A stretch of DNA of 64,000 bases. Origin: Dinoroseobacter sp049801095 (GTDB lineage: Bacteria; Pseudomonadota; Alphaproteobacteria; Rhodobacterales; Rhodobacteraceae). The position numbers were made by a program, and so were the translations under genes. The stretch spans positions 620,001-684,000 of the forward strand of contig NZ_JBNAGH010000001.1 in the NCBI RefSeq assembly GCF_049801095.1, read 5' to 3'. Below the pieces are notes generated by a model. That model was not told the DNA's origin and ran no database searches. It worked only from the letters and a program-made list of their open reading frames with translations. Below, piece after piece: positions 16,854 through 24,780 of this stretch. Every line of letters starts with the position of its first letter. The first letter of the stretch is position 1.

Positions 16854-17519
16854 TTAGCCTTGGCGCACGGGGCCTGCAAGCATGTGGCGGCGGTAAAGCT
16901 CGATCATCCAGCCCAGCATGACCGCGTTGAGAATATGCCACAGGAAATGGGTGCCCAGGGGCAGGCGTGCACAGAGGGTCATGTCGAGCGAGCGCGCGGT
17001 CAGCGACAGGCAGAGAATCCCCGCGCCCAGAGCCAGCCCGCGCGCGGTTGCAGGCGCGCGTCGGCGCAGTAGAACCGCGTAGGCGAAGATCAGAAGCGGC
17101 AGCGGCCAGTAAAAGCTCGAGATCCCGAAAAACGGCACCCCCGCAAAGACCGGCGTTAGCAGCGCCGTATAGGGCAGATAGGCGAGCGCCCCCAGCCCCG
17201 CGCCCCAGACCGGCCAGCCCCAGAAATGCCGGTTCGCCGCATAGATATAGAGCAGCGAGAACCCGACAATCGGCAGCACATCGGCAATCGCCGCCCAGAC
17301 CTGCGCATGGGTGTGGAAGAGAAAGCTCCCCAACCCGATCAGCGCAAGCAGCCCGCACATCGCCTCCGCCAGGGCCAAACCCTGCCCCTGCACCCGGCGC
17401 CACATGACCCAAGCCGCCAACACGAAAGCCGCATTGGTCACGGCGTTGATCGGCTCGGCCCAATAGCTTGGATCCACCCGCTCGCAATACCCGTCGATCT
17501 GGTGCAGCAGCCCGTCCAT
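16854..17519 (-). CDS. Ceramidase-domain (alkaline ceramidase-like) membrane protein
   Basis: 221 residues with about seven hydrophobic helices. Features of the CREST/alkaline ceramidase fold: CE near residue 12, AEPINAVTNAAF, GSFLFHTHAQVWAAIADVLPI (Ser and His metal-site residues) and GTHFLWHILNAVMLGW near the C-terminus. Family members hydrolyse ceramide-like amides in the membrane through a zinc site; bacterial substrates are largely unassigned. Lies 34 nt upstream of gatC on the same strand. No sphingolipid gene is visible nearby. Confidence 0.82.
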   Translation of the reverse strand: MDGLLHQIDGYCERVDPSYWAEPINAVTNAAFVLAAWVMWRRVQGQGLALAEAMCGLLALIGLGSFLFHTHAQVWAAIADVLPIVGFSLLYIYAANRHFWGWPVWGAGLGALAYLPYTALLTPVFAGVPFFGISSFYWPLPLLIFAYAVLLRRRAPATARGLALGAGILCLSLTARSLDMTLCARLPLGTHFLWHILNAVMLGWMIELYRRHMLAGPVRQG

Positions 17520-17601
17520 ATCCCCTGTCTCGCGGCGATCTCCTGCTTGGAAACCTAGGCGAGAGCGGGCCGCGGAAAAGCCCGAGGCCCGCAGCTATGG
17601 A

Positions 17602-18078
17602 TCAGGGCATCGCGACCGCGCCGGTAATGGTGTTCTCGAAGGTGCCGGCCTCGCGATTCGAGAGGTTGCTGAAACGTCCTCCGCCGGTCAGGCCCGCCGC
17701 AGCCCCGGAGGCTCCAATCACGGACCATGTGCCCGTCATCGCGCCCTCCGCCGTCATCCCGGTGACCACCCAATCGGTCACGACGGTTGAGACGCCCTCT
17801 TTTGCAAAGACACAATGCCCCGCTCCAGCAGCCGAAGCCCGATTGATCTCGAACGAGCCAAAGCACTTGCCCGGCAGTCCGGCCATCGGGTTCTCCGGGT
17901 CGTTGGTCGCGAGCGGTTCGTACGCGCTAAGGGATTGCACCAGCATATGCCCCTCGCCCAGGACGGTCACCTCGTTCATGGACTGCCCGCTACCCGTGCC
18001 AGAGCCATCAAAGCTCTGACCGGCAAAAGTCATTGTCCCGATAAAGGACGCACATGCGGCACACAGAATGAGTTTCAT
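17602..18078 (-). CDS. Secreted hypothetical protein
   Basis: 158 residues from ATG 18078, with GGGAGGAC upstream. A cleavable signal peptide ends at about TFAGQ (residue 20). The remainder is glycine/threonine rich with alternating strands (VTVLGEGHMLVQSLSAYEP, GHCVFAKEG, GAMTGTWSVIGASG), suggesting a beta-barrel such as the allene-oxide-cyclase/dirigent type, but I cannot name a family. Two cysteines could form a disulfide. Upstream 18103-18248 is AT-rich then GC-rich spacer with no gene. Confidence 0.6.
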   Translation of the reverse strand: MKLILCAACASFIGTMTFAGQSFDGSGTGSGQSMNEVTVLGEGHMLVQSLSAYEPLATNDPENPMAGLPGKCFGSFEINRASAAGAGHCVFAKEGVSTVVTDWVVTGMTAEGAMTGTWSVIGASGAAAGLTGGGRFSNLSNREAGTFENTITGAVAMP

Positions 18079-18248
18079 AAAAGTCCTCCCAAAAGTCGTC
18101 ATTTTTGTTCTTTTTTAGGCGCAAAATGCTGCGCAGGGGGCGAGCTTAGCACAGGTGACCATCTGGTCAAAATTGGCCACCCGCGTGGCTTGACCGATTC
18201 CGGTTCTGGCGGCACCCTGCACCCCGACCGGCGAATGGAGGAGATGGC

Positions 18249-18941
18249 ATGAAAATCACTTGGCTGGGACATTCAGGCTTTCGCATCGAGATTGCCGACC
18301 AGATCCTGTTGGTCGATCCCTGGATCACCGGAAACCCCTCCTTCCCGGTCGATCAGAAGGCCGCCGCCATCGCCGACGCCACTCAGATCCTGATCACCCA
18401 TGGGCACGGGGATCACAGCCCCGATGCAGTGGCCCTCTCCAGGGAACTGGGCGCACCGATTGTCGGGATCTATGACCTTATGACCTTCTGGGCGGAAACC
18501 GAGGGGGTCGAGGTGATCGGGTTCAACAAGGGCGGGACCGTAACCCTCGGCGAGGTGAACGTCACCATGGTCAACGCAGTGCACTCTTCCTCCGTCGCCA
18601 CGGATCACGGGCCGATGTATGCCGGGGCCGAAGCCGGTTTCATGATCCGCGGCGAAGGCAAGACGATCTATGTCTCAGGCGACACGGATGTGATGGCGGA
18701 TATGAAGATCTTCAACGATCTGCACCAACCCGAGATCGGCATCCTCGCCTGTGGCGGCCATTTCACCATGGATATGGAGCGCGCCGCCTATGCCGCGCGG
18801 AGCTTCTTTGACTTCCAGACCGTCATCCCCTGTCACTACAAGACCTTCCCCCTGCTCGCCCAATCGGCACAAGCGCTGATCGACGGGCTGCCCGGCACGG
18901 ATGTGCGCACGCCCGAGGTGATGGAAACGATTGAGCTCTAG
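18249..18941 (+). CDS. UPF0173 metal-dependent hydrolase (metallo-beta-lactamase fold)
   Basis: 230 residues, normal length. Metallo-beta-lactamase motif THGHGDH at 50-56, the early WLGHSGFRIE strand, GDTD near 143 and CHYKTFP near 196. GGAGGAGA precedes the ATG. The UPF0173 family (YtkL-like) is a conserved dinuclear-zinc hydrolase of unknown substrate. Stands alone, convergent with tadA. Confidence 0.88.
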   Translation: MKITWLGHSGFRIEIADQILLVDPWITGNPSFPVDQKAAAIADATQILITHGHGDHSPDAVALSRELGAPIVGIYDLMTFWAETEGVEVIGFNKGGTVTLGEVNVTMVNAVHSSSVATDHGPMYAGAEAGFMIRGEGKTIYVSGDTDVMADMKIFNDLHQPEIGILACGGHFTMDMERAAYAARSFFDFQTVIPCHYKTFPLLAQSAQALIDGLPGTDVRTPEVMETIEL

Positions 18942-19017
18942 GGCGCGACAGGCTTTCTTAAGTCTCTAAATATCCTCGCCGAAGGCATCCTGACCGCGCA
19001 GCACACGCGTCCGTCGA

Positions 19018-19473
19018 TCAGGCGCGCCGCGCGGCGAAAAAGGCCTTGAGAAGCGCCTCCGCCTCCGCCGCGCCGACCCCGTCCACAACTTCTGGCGCGT
19101 GATGGGATTGCGGCTGGGCAAAGACCCGCGCGCCATGAGCCACCCCGCCGGATTTCGGATCCGCGGCACCGTAAACAACCCGTGCCACCCGAGCCGCCGC
19201 AATCGCGGCGGCGCACATGGCACATGGCTCCAGCGTCACATAGAGCACCGCGCCCGGCAGTCGCTCGGACCCCGCCGCCGCGCAAGCCGCGCGCAGCACG
19301 AGGATCTCCGCATGGGCGGTGGGATCGCTGAGCTCCCGCGTGCGGTTCCCCGCCCGGGCGAGCTCAGCCCCGTCCGGCCCGAACAACACGGCACCAACGG
19401 GGACCTCGCCCCGCGCAGCAGCGGCGCGAGCCTCGGCAAGGGCGGTATCCATATGTCGGGCGAAGGGGCGCAT
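19018..19473 (-). CDS. tadA: tRNA-specific adenosine deaminase
   Basis: 151 residues. Cytidine/deoxycytidylate deaminase zinc motif: HAEI at 54-57 (catalytic Glu) and PCAMC at 83-87. The C-terminal helix EALLKAFFAARR completes TadA. It deaminates wobble A34 of tRNA-Arg(ACG) to inosine. A second ATG at 19452 is a possible start; the first gives the usual length. Diverges from the pseudouridine synthase gene. Confidence 0.93.
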   Translation of the reverse strand: MRPFARHMDTALAEARAAAARGEVPVGAVLFGPDGAELARAGNRTRELSDPTAHAEILVLRAACAAAGSERLPGAVLYVTLEPCAMCAAAIAAARVARVVYGAADPKSGGVAHGARVFAQPQSHHAPEVVDGVGAAEAEALLKAFFAARRA

Positions 19474-19555
19474 GCCCCCTCATGCCGCGCCGCGCGCGCC
19501 CGGGCAAGGCCGCTTGGGGCTTTCCCAGCGCGCCGGTCTTCGCTAAGCCCGGCCC

Positions 19556-20350
19556 ATGACACAAACCCCTCCTCCCGGCGACCGGATCGCCAAGGTCCTG
19601 GCCCGGGCCGGGATCGCCTCGCGCCGCGAGGCCGAGCGCCTGATTGCCGAAGGTCGGGTGACCGTGAACGGCAAGACCGTCGAGAGCCCCGCGCTCAACG
19701 TCACGGAGGCCGACAAGATCACCTTCGACGGCAAGGCACTGGAGCCCCCGGCCCCGCCGCGCCTTTGGCGCTACCACAAGCCCACGGGGCTCGTGACCAC
19801 CGCCAAGGACGAAAAGGGCCGAGAGACGGTGTTCGACGCCCTGCCCCCGGAACTGCCCCGGGTGATGAGTGTCGGACGGCTTGATCTGAATTCCGAAGGC
19901 TTGCTGCTCCTGACCAATGATGGCGGGCTCAAGCGCAAGCTGGAGCTGCCCTCCACCGGCTGGCTGCGCCGCTACCGCGTGCGGGTCAATGGCGCGCCGG
20001 AGGATGCGGATCTCGCCCCACTGCGCAAGGGGATCGAGGTCGAAGGCGAGCGCTTTCAACCCATGGAGGCCCGCCTCGACCGCCAGCAGGGCTCCAATGC
20101 CTGGCTCACCGTGGGGCTGCGCGAGGGCAAGAATCGCGAGATTCGCCGGGCCATGAGCGCGCTGGGGCTGACCGTGAACCGCCTCATCCGGATCAGCTAT
20201 GGGCCGTTCCGGCTGGGCGACCTGAAGGCGGGCGAGGTCGAGGAGATCAAGGGAAAGGTCCTCCGCGATCAGCTCGGGATGGAAGACGAAACACCGCCCG
20301 AGACCAAGAAGCCCCGCCCGCGCCGCCGTCGCAGCCCGCCGCGGCGCTGA
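19556..20350 (+). CDS. rluB: rRNA pseudouridine synthase, RluB/RsuA family
   Basis: 264 residues. S4 RNA-binding domain at about 8-60 (RIAKVLARAGIASRREAERLI), then the RsuA-family catalytic domain with VGRLDLNSEGLLLLTNDG (catalytic Asp110) and EGKNREIRRAMSALGLTVNRLIRI. The basic C-terminal tail is typical of alphaproteobacterial members. It probably forms a pseudouridine in 23S rRNA near the peptidyl-transferase centre; RluB versus RluE/RsuA cannot be settled by eye. Confidence 0.9.
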   Translation: MTQTPPPGDRIAKVLARAGIASRREAERLIAEGRVTVNGKTVESPALNVTEADKITFDGKALEPPAPPRLWRYHKPTGLVTTAKDEKGRETVFDALPPELPRVMSVGRLDLNSEGLLLLTNDGGLKRKLELPSTGWLRRYRVRVNGAPEDADLAPLRKGIEVEGERFQPMEARLDRQQGSNAWLTVGLREGKNREIRRAMSALGLTVNRLIRISYGPFRLGDLKAGEVEEIKGKVLRDQLGMEDETPPETKKPRPRRRRSPPRR

Positions 20351-20461
20351 TCGCGCCCGGTTCCGCGGGATCCGGCAATAATCCCGATAGTTGCGCCCAA
20401 ACCCTAGGCTAGACCTGCGGAACACCATATATTGGGCCGGAGAACGGTGTGGGGATCCCGG

Positions 20462-20548
20462 ATGAGCGGAAGTGGCCTGAGACTTTTGGCGTTTTGCCTG
20501 CTGGCAGCGCTGATCCTCTATGCTGGTCTGGGCGGAGGTCTGTCATGA
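20462..20548 (+). CDS. Putative 28-residue membrane microprotein leading the TelA operon
   Basis: ATG at 20462, 28 codons, TGA overlapping the XpaC-like start by ATGA at 20545-20548. The product is one hydrophobic helix (LRLLAFCLLAALILYAGLG) between a short polar N-terminus and a glycine-rich tail. The ribosome binding site is weak (GGGGA about 11 nt upstream). The exact stop/start overlap argues for translational coupling; it could also be just a leader frame. No homologue is recognised. Confidence 0.45.
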   Translation: MSGSGLRLLAFCLLAALILYAGLGGGLS

Positions 20549-21438
20549 GCCGCCGCTTTGGGGGCAAATACAGCCCCGGTGCCGAAGGCGAGACGCCGAC
20601 CCAGGCCGCCCCAAACCCGCCCCGTCCGCGCATGCCCGCCCGCCGCAGCCGTGTCGGCGCCCGGGTCAATGCGATGTTTTTTCTGCCTCTTCCCATTGGC
20701 CTGACCGCCTTTGGGAAGGATGCCACGGGCCTCGTGCTGAGCCTTGTAGCGCTCGGGCTGATGCTGGGCGGTGCCTGGATGCTGCGCGAGGGTCTTCTGG
20801 CTGAAGAGGCCTATGACGCACGCAAGGTCGCCAAGCGGCCCGCCCTGCCCCGCAAGATCTTTGCCGCTGTCCTCGCTGGAGCGGGGCTTGCGCTCGTGGG
20901 GGTCTCGAACGGGATCGGCCTGCTGGGTGCGGGGCTTTTCGCGGTCGCTGGCGCGGGCCTGCATCTGGCGGCTTTTGGCCTCGATCCTCTGAGCGACAAG
21001 GGCGCCGAGGGCGTCGATGCCTTCCAGACCGAGCGCGTGGCCCGGGTCGTGGATGAGGCCGAGGCGTACCTCAAGGCGATGTCCGACGCGATCCTGCGGG
21101 CGGGCGACCGGGCGCTGGAGCTGCAGGTCGACCAGTTTGCCGCCACTGCACGCGACATGTGCCGCCGTGTCGAGGAAGACCCGCGCGACTTGACGGCTGC
21201 ACGCAAATATCTCGGCGTCTATTTGATGGGAGCACGGGACGCGACGGTGAAGTTTGCCGATCTCTATGGCCGCAGCCGCGATGCGAGTGCGCGGCAGGAT
21301 TATGTGGCGCTGCTCAAGGATCTGGAGGCCAATTTCGCCTCCAAGACCGACGCGCTGCTCCTCGAAGACCGCACCGATCTCGATGTCGAGATCGAAGTGC
21401 TGCGCGACCGGTTGGCGCGCGAAGGCGTTCGCGCCTGA
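20545..21438 (+). CDS. XpaC-like (5-bromo-4-chloroindolyl phosphate hydrolysis family) membrane protein
   Basis: 297 residues. Proline/arginine-rich cytosolic N-terminus (1-42), two pairs of hydrophobic helices (about 43-80 and 105-150), then a helical cytosolic domain from about 165 with AFQTERVARVVDEAEAYLKAM and EDPRDLTAARKYLGVYLMGARDATVKFADLY, the family's conserved core. XpaC proteins are named after a Bacillus phenotype and repeatedly occur next to telA; biochemical function is not established. Starts with an ATGA overlap on a microprotein frame; telA follows after 35 nt. Confidence 0.82.
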   Translation: MSRRFGGKYSPGAEGETPTQAAPNPPRPRMPARRSRVGARVNAMFFLPLPIGLTAFGKDATGLVLSLVALGLMLGGAWMLREGLLAEEAYDARKVAKRPALPRKIFAAVLAGAGLALVGVSNGIGLLGAGLFAVAGAGLHLAAFGLDPLSDKGAEGVDAFQTERVARVVDEAEAYLKAMSDAILRAGDRALELQVDQFAATARDMCRRVEEDPRDLTAARKYLGVYLMGARDATVKFADLYGRSRDASARQDYVALLKDLEANFASKTDALLLEDRTDLDVEIEVLRDRLAREGVRA

Positions 21439-21473
21439 ACCCGCAACACCAGAAGGATTGAAGGAACAAGCCC

Positions 21474-22667
21474 ATGTCAGACACCGTTCGCGCCAAGGCT
21501 GAAGCCGCGCTGGCAGAGGTCACCGAAGTGACCGAAACCCTGCTGCCGACGCCCAAGACCGCCCTCGTCCCTCTGGCCGAGGCGGAGGCCCCCGTGGCCG
21601 AGAACATCCGGCGCGCCATGGATGAGATCGACATGGGCGACACCCAATCCATTGTCCGCTTCGGTTCGGGCGCACAGGCGGAGCTGCAGGAAATCAGCCA
21701 GTCCATGCTCGACGGGGTGCGCAACAAGGATGTGGGCCCGGCGGGCGACAGCCTGCGCAACATCGTCACCACGATCCGCGGCTTCTCGATCTCGGAGCTC
21801 GACGTCCGGCGCGAGCGCAGCTGGTGGGAAAGGCTCACGGGCAAGATGGCCCCCATGGCCAAGTTCGCCGCCCGCTATGAGGAAGTGCAGGGTCAGATCG
21901 ACAAGATCACCGATGACCTGCTGAACCATGAGCACGTGCTGCTCAAGGACATCAAGTCGCTCGACAAGCTTTACGGCAAGACGCTGGATTTCTACGACGA
22001 GCTGGCCGTTTACATCGCCGCCGGTGAAGAGAAGATCGCCCAGCTCGACGCCACGACCATCCCCGAGAAGGTCGCCGAGGTCGATGCCGCCCCCGAAGAG
22101 CAGCAGGTAATGAAGGCGCAGGAGCTGCGCGATCTGCGCGCAGCCCGGGACGATCTGGAACGCCGGGTCCATGACCTGAAACTGACGCGCCAGGTGACCA
22201 TGCAATCCCTGCCCTCGATCCGGCTGGTGCAGGAGAACGACAAGTCCCTGGTCACCAAGATCAACTCGACCCTGGTGAACACCGTGCCCCTCTGGGAGAC
22301 CCAGCTCGCCCAGGCCGTGACGATCCAGCGCTCCCGCGAGGCGGCAGAAGCCGTGCGCGGCGCCAATGATCTGACCAACGAGCTGCTGACGGCCAATGCG
22401 GATAATCTTCGTCAGGCCAACCAGATCGTGCGCGAGGAGATGGAGCGCGGCGTCTTCGACATCGAAGCCGTCAAGCAGGCCAATGCCACCCTGATCGCGA
22501 CGATCGAGGACAGCCTGCGCATCGCAGATGAGGGCAAGGCCAAGCGGGCCGCCGCCGAAGAGGATCTCGAGAAAATGGAATCCGAGCTGCGCGACACGCT
22601 GGCCGCCGCCAGCTCCCGCGGGGATGGCACGGGCTACAATGCCGGGAGCGCTGTGCCGAACGCATGA
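21474..22667 (+). CDS. telA: Toxic anion resistance protein, TelA family
   Basis: 397 residues, the family length. Almost wholly alpha-helical and charged, with the TelA core VRRERSWWERLTGKMAPMAKFAARYEEVQ (first part about 104-122), LNHEHVLLKDIKSLDKLYGK and the C-terminal helices NDLTNELLTANADNLRQA and IVREEMERGVFDIEAVKQ. Known from tellurite resistance loci and from antimicrobial/envelope-stress phenotypes in firmicutes; it is cytosolic with no enzymatic motif. AAGGAAC precedes the ATG. The stop overlaps the DUF2927 start as ATGA. Confidence 0.92.
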   Translation: MSDTVRAKAEAALAEVTEVTETLLPTPKTALVPLAEAEAPVAENIRRAMDEIDMGDTQSIVRFGSGAQAELQEISQSMLDGVRNKDVGPAGDSLRNIVTTIRGFSISELDVRRERSWWERLTGKMAPMAKFAARYEEVQGQIDKITDDLLNHEHVLLKDIKSLDKLYGKTLDFYDELAVYIAAGEEKIAQLDATTIPEKVAEVDAAPEEQQVMKAQELRDLRAARDDLERRVHDLKLTRQVTMQSLPSIRLVQENDKSLVTKINSTLVNTVPLWETQLAQAVTIQRSREAAEAVRGANDLTNELLTANADNLRQANQIVREEMERGVFDIEAVKQANATLIATIEDSLRIADEGKAKRAAAEEDLEKMESELRDTLAAASSRGDGTGYNAGSAVPNA

Positions 22668-23620
22668 CGAAGCGGGTCATCAGACGGGGGCGCGCCACGG
22701 GAGCGCTGGCCGGGCTTGCGCTTGGCCTCTTGGGCTGTGTGCCGCTGGACGTGGCCGATCCCGGGGCGACCTCACCCCAGCCCACGCCGCGTTCCGCCGT
22801 GCCGGAGCCGTCCCAGGCCTCTCGCGATCTGATGACCTTCTATGCCCGTTATGAGCAACGGCAGCTCACCTCGGGTTTGTTGCGAACCGATGGCGGCGGG
22901 GTGGACACGCCCTATACCGCCCGGCAACTGGCCGAGAATTTCGAGCGGATCGCGCTCTTTGACGAATACACCCTGCGGGGCGGACGCTTCGTGGCCCAGC
23001 AGACCGAGAGCCGTTTGCGCCGCTGGAAAGGGCCAGTGCGGATCCGGCCCGCTTTTGGCCGCTCGGTCTCGGAAGATCAGAAGACCCGCGACCGGGCCGA
23101 GCTGGAAAGCTATGTGGCGCGGCTCGCGCGGGTGACCGGGACGGATATCCGCACCACGGTCCGCGATGCGAATTACCACGTGCTTTTTCTGAACACTGAT
23201 GAGCTGCGCGCAGCGGGGCCGATCCTGCGGGATCTCGTCCCGGGGATCGACGATGTCATCGTGCGCGACATCACCGAGATGGATCGGCTGACCTTCTGTT
23301 CGGTCTATGCGATCTCGGGCTCCGAGACACCGAATGACTACGAGACCGCCGTGGCGATCATCCGGGCCGAGCATCCCGACCTTCTGCGCCGGGGCTGCAT
23401 CCATGAGGAAATCGCCCAGGGCCTCGGCCTTGCCAATGACAGCCGCGACGCGCGGCCCTCGATCTTCAACGATGATGACGAATTCGCCCTGCTCACCAGC
23501 CATGACGAGCAGCTTCTGCGCATCCTCTATGACGCGCGCCTCACCCCCGGCCTCACCCCGGACGAAGCGCGCCCCCTTGTCCAACAAATCGCCGCCGAAC
23601 GCATGGGCGGCGGCAGCTGA
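22664..23620 (+). CDS. DUF2927 lipoprotein
   Basis: 318 residues. Signal with lipobox LLGC (Cys25), then a DUF2927 domain from about 80: YTARQLAENFERIALFDEY, RPAFGRSVSEDQ, and the strongly conserved RRGCIHEEIAQGLGLANDS around 243-261. HEEIAQxLG resembles a zincin HExxH helix in which the second His is Gln (H247, E248, Q252?), followed by a conserved ND. The domain faces the periplasm by lipid anchoring. Function unknown. Its start is coupled to telA. Confidence 0.82.
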   Translation: MTKRVIRRGRATGALAGLALGLLGCVPLDVADPGATSPQPTPRSAVPEPSQASRDLMTFYARYEQRQLTSGLLRTDGGGVDTPYTARQLAENFERIALFDEYTLRGGRFVAQQTESRLRRWKGPVRIRPAFGRSVSEDQKTRDRAELESYVARLARVTGTDIRTTVRDANYHVLFLNTDELRAAGPILRDLVPGIDDVIVRDITEMDRLTFCSVYAISGSETPNDYETAVAIIRAEHPDLLRRGCIHEEIAQGLGLANDSRDARPSIFNDDDEFALLTSHDEQLLRILYDARLTPGLTPDEARPLVQQIAAERMGGGS

Positions 23621-23643
23621 CGCCTGCCGAAAGGACCGATTGC

Positions 23644-24771
23644 ATGAGTATCCTCGACTTTCTCTCCGGCCAGTTCATCGATGTCATCCATTGGGTGGAT
23701 GATCGCCGGGACACCATGGTCTCGCGGTTCGAGCGGCAGGGGCATGAGATTAAGTACGGCGCCAAGCTGACCGTGCGCGAGGGCCAGGCGGCGGTCTTTG
23801 TCCATGAGGGGCAGCTGGCGGATGTGTTCACTCCGGGGCTCTATTTCCTCGAGACGAACAACATGCCGGTGATGACCTCGCTGCAGCATTGGGATCACGG
23901 CTTCAAGAGCCCGTTCAAATCCGAGATTTACTTCGTCAACACGACCCGGTTCAACGACCTGAAATGGGGCACCAAGAACCCGATCATGCTGCGCGATCCG
24001 GAGTTTGGGCCGACGCGGATCCGGGCCTTTGGCACCTATTCCGTGCGGGTGACGGATCCGGCGCGGTTCCTGTCCGAGATTGTCGGGACCGATGGTGAGT
24101 TCACCATGGACGAGATCAGCTTTCAGATCCGCAATATCATCGTGCAGGAGTTCAGCCGCGTGATCGCAGGCTCCGGCATTCCTGTGCTGGACATGGCGGC
24201 CAACACGGCCGAGCTGGGCAAGGGGATTGCCACAGCGATCTCGGGCACGATTGCCGAGTACGGGCTGACCCTGCCGGAGCTCTACATCGAGAATATCTCG
24301 CTGCCCCCGGCGGTGGAGGCGGCGCTCGACAAGCGCACTTCCATGGGGCTGGTGGGCGATCTGGGCAAGTTCACCCAGTATTCCGCTGCCGAGGCGATGA
24401 CCGCCGCTGCCCAGGCCGGGGGCGATAGCGGCATGGGCGCCGGGCTTGGCGCGGGCATGGGGATGGCCATGGGCGCGCAGATGGCCCAGGCTGCTCAGCC
24501 CGGTCCCTGGGGTCCACGCCCGGTGGCCCAAGCCGCCCCGGTGCCGCCGCCCCCGCCGGTGGAGCATGTCTGGCACATCGCCGAGAATGGTCAGACCAAG
24601 GGGCCGTTCTCCAAGGCCGCTCTGGGCCGGATGGCCACCGACGGCGTTCTGACCCGCGAGACCTATGTCTGGACCCCCGGGCAGGATGGCTGGATGCGGG
24701 CCGAGGATGTGACGGAGCTGGCGCAGCTCTTCACGATCCTGCCGCCGCCGCCCCCGCCGCCCATGGGCTAA
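23644..24771 (+). CDS. SPFH-domain protein with C-terminal GYF_2 domain (YdjI-like)
   Basis: 375 residues. A virion-core-like SPFH domain covers about 25-250 (KYGAKLTVREGQAAVFVHEGQLADVFTPG in two stretches, FGTYSVRVTDPARFLSEIVG), then a Gly/Met/Ala-rich linker (about 258-290) and a GYF_2 domain at about 303-357 (VWHIAENGQTKGPFSKAAL) with a polyproline end. SPFH proteins form oligomeric membrane-associated scaffolds; GYF_2 binds proline-rich partners. AAAGGA precedes the ATG. Probably the scaffold of the operon; the following zinc-ribbon gene starts 9 nt later. Confidence 0.85.
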   Translation: MSILDFLSGQFIDVIHWVDDRRDTMVSRFERQGHEIKYGAKLTVREGQAAVFVHEGQLADVFTPGLYFLETNNMPVMTSLQHWDHGFKSPFKSEIYFVNTTRFNDLKWGTKNPIMLRDPEFGPTRIRAFGTYSVRVTDPARFLSEIVGTDGEFTMDEISFQIRNIIVQEFSRVIAGSGIPVLDMAANTAELGKGIATAISGTIAEYGLTLPELYIENISLPPAVEAALDKRTSMGLVGDLGKFTQYSAAEAMTAAAQAGGDSGMGAGLGAGMGMAMGAQMAQAAQPGPWGPRPVAQAAPVPPPPPVEHVWHIAENGQTKGPFSKAALGRMATDGVLTRETYVWTPGQDGWMRAEDVTELAQLFTILPPPPPPPMG

Positions 24772-24780
24772 GCCAATCCG

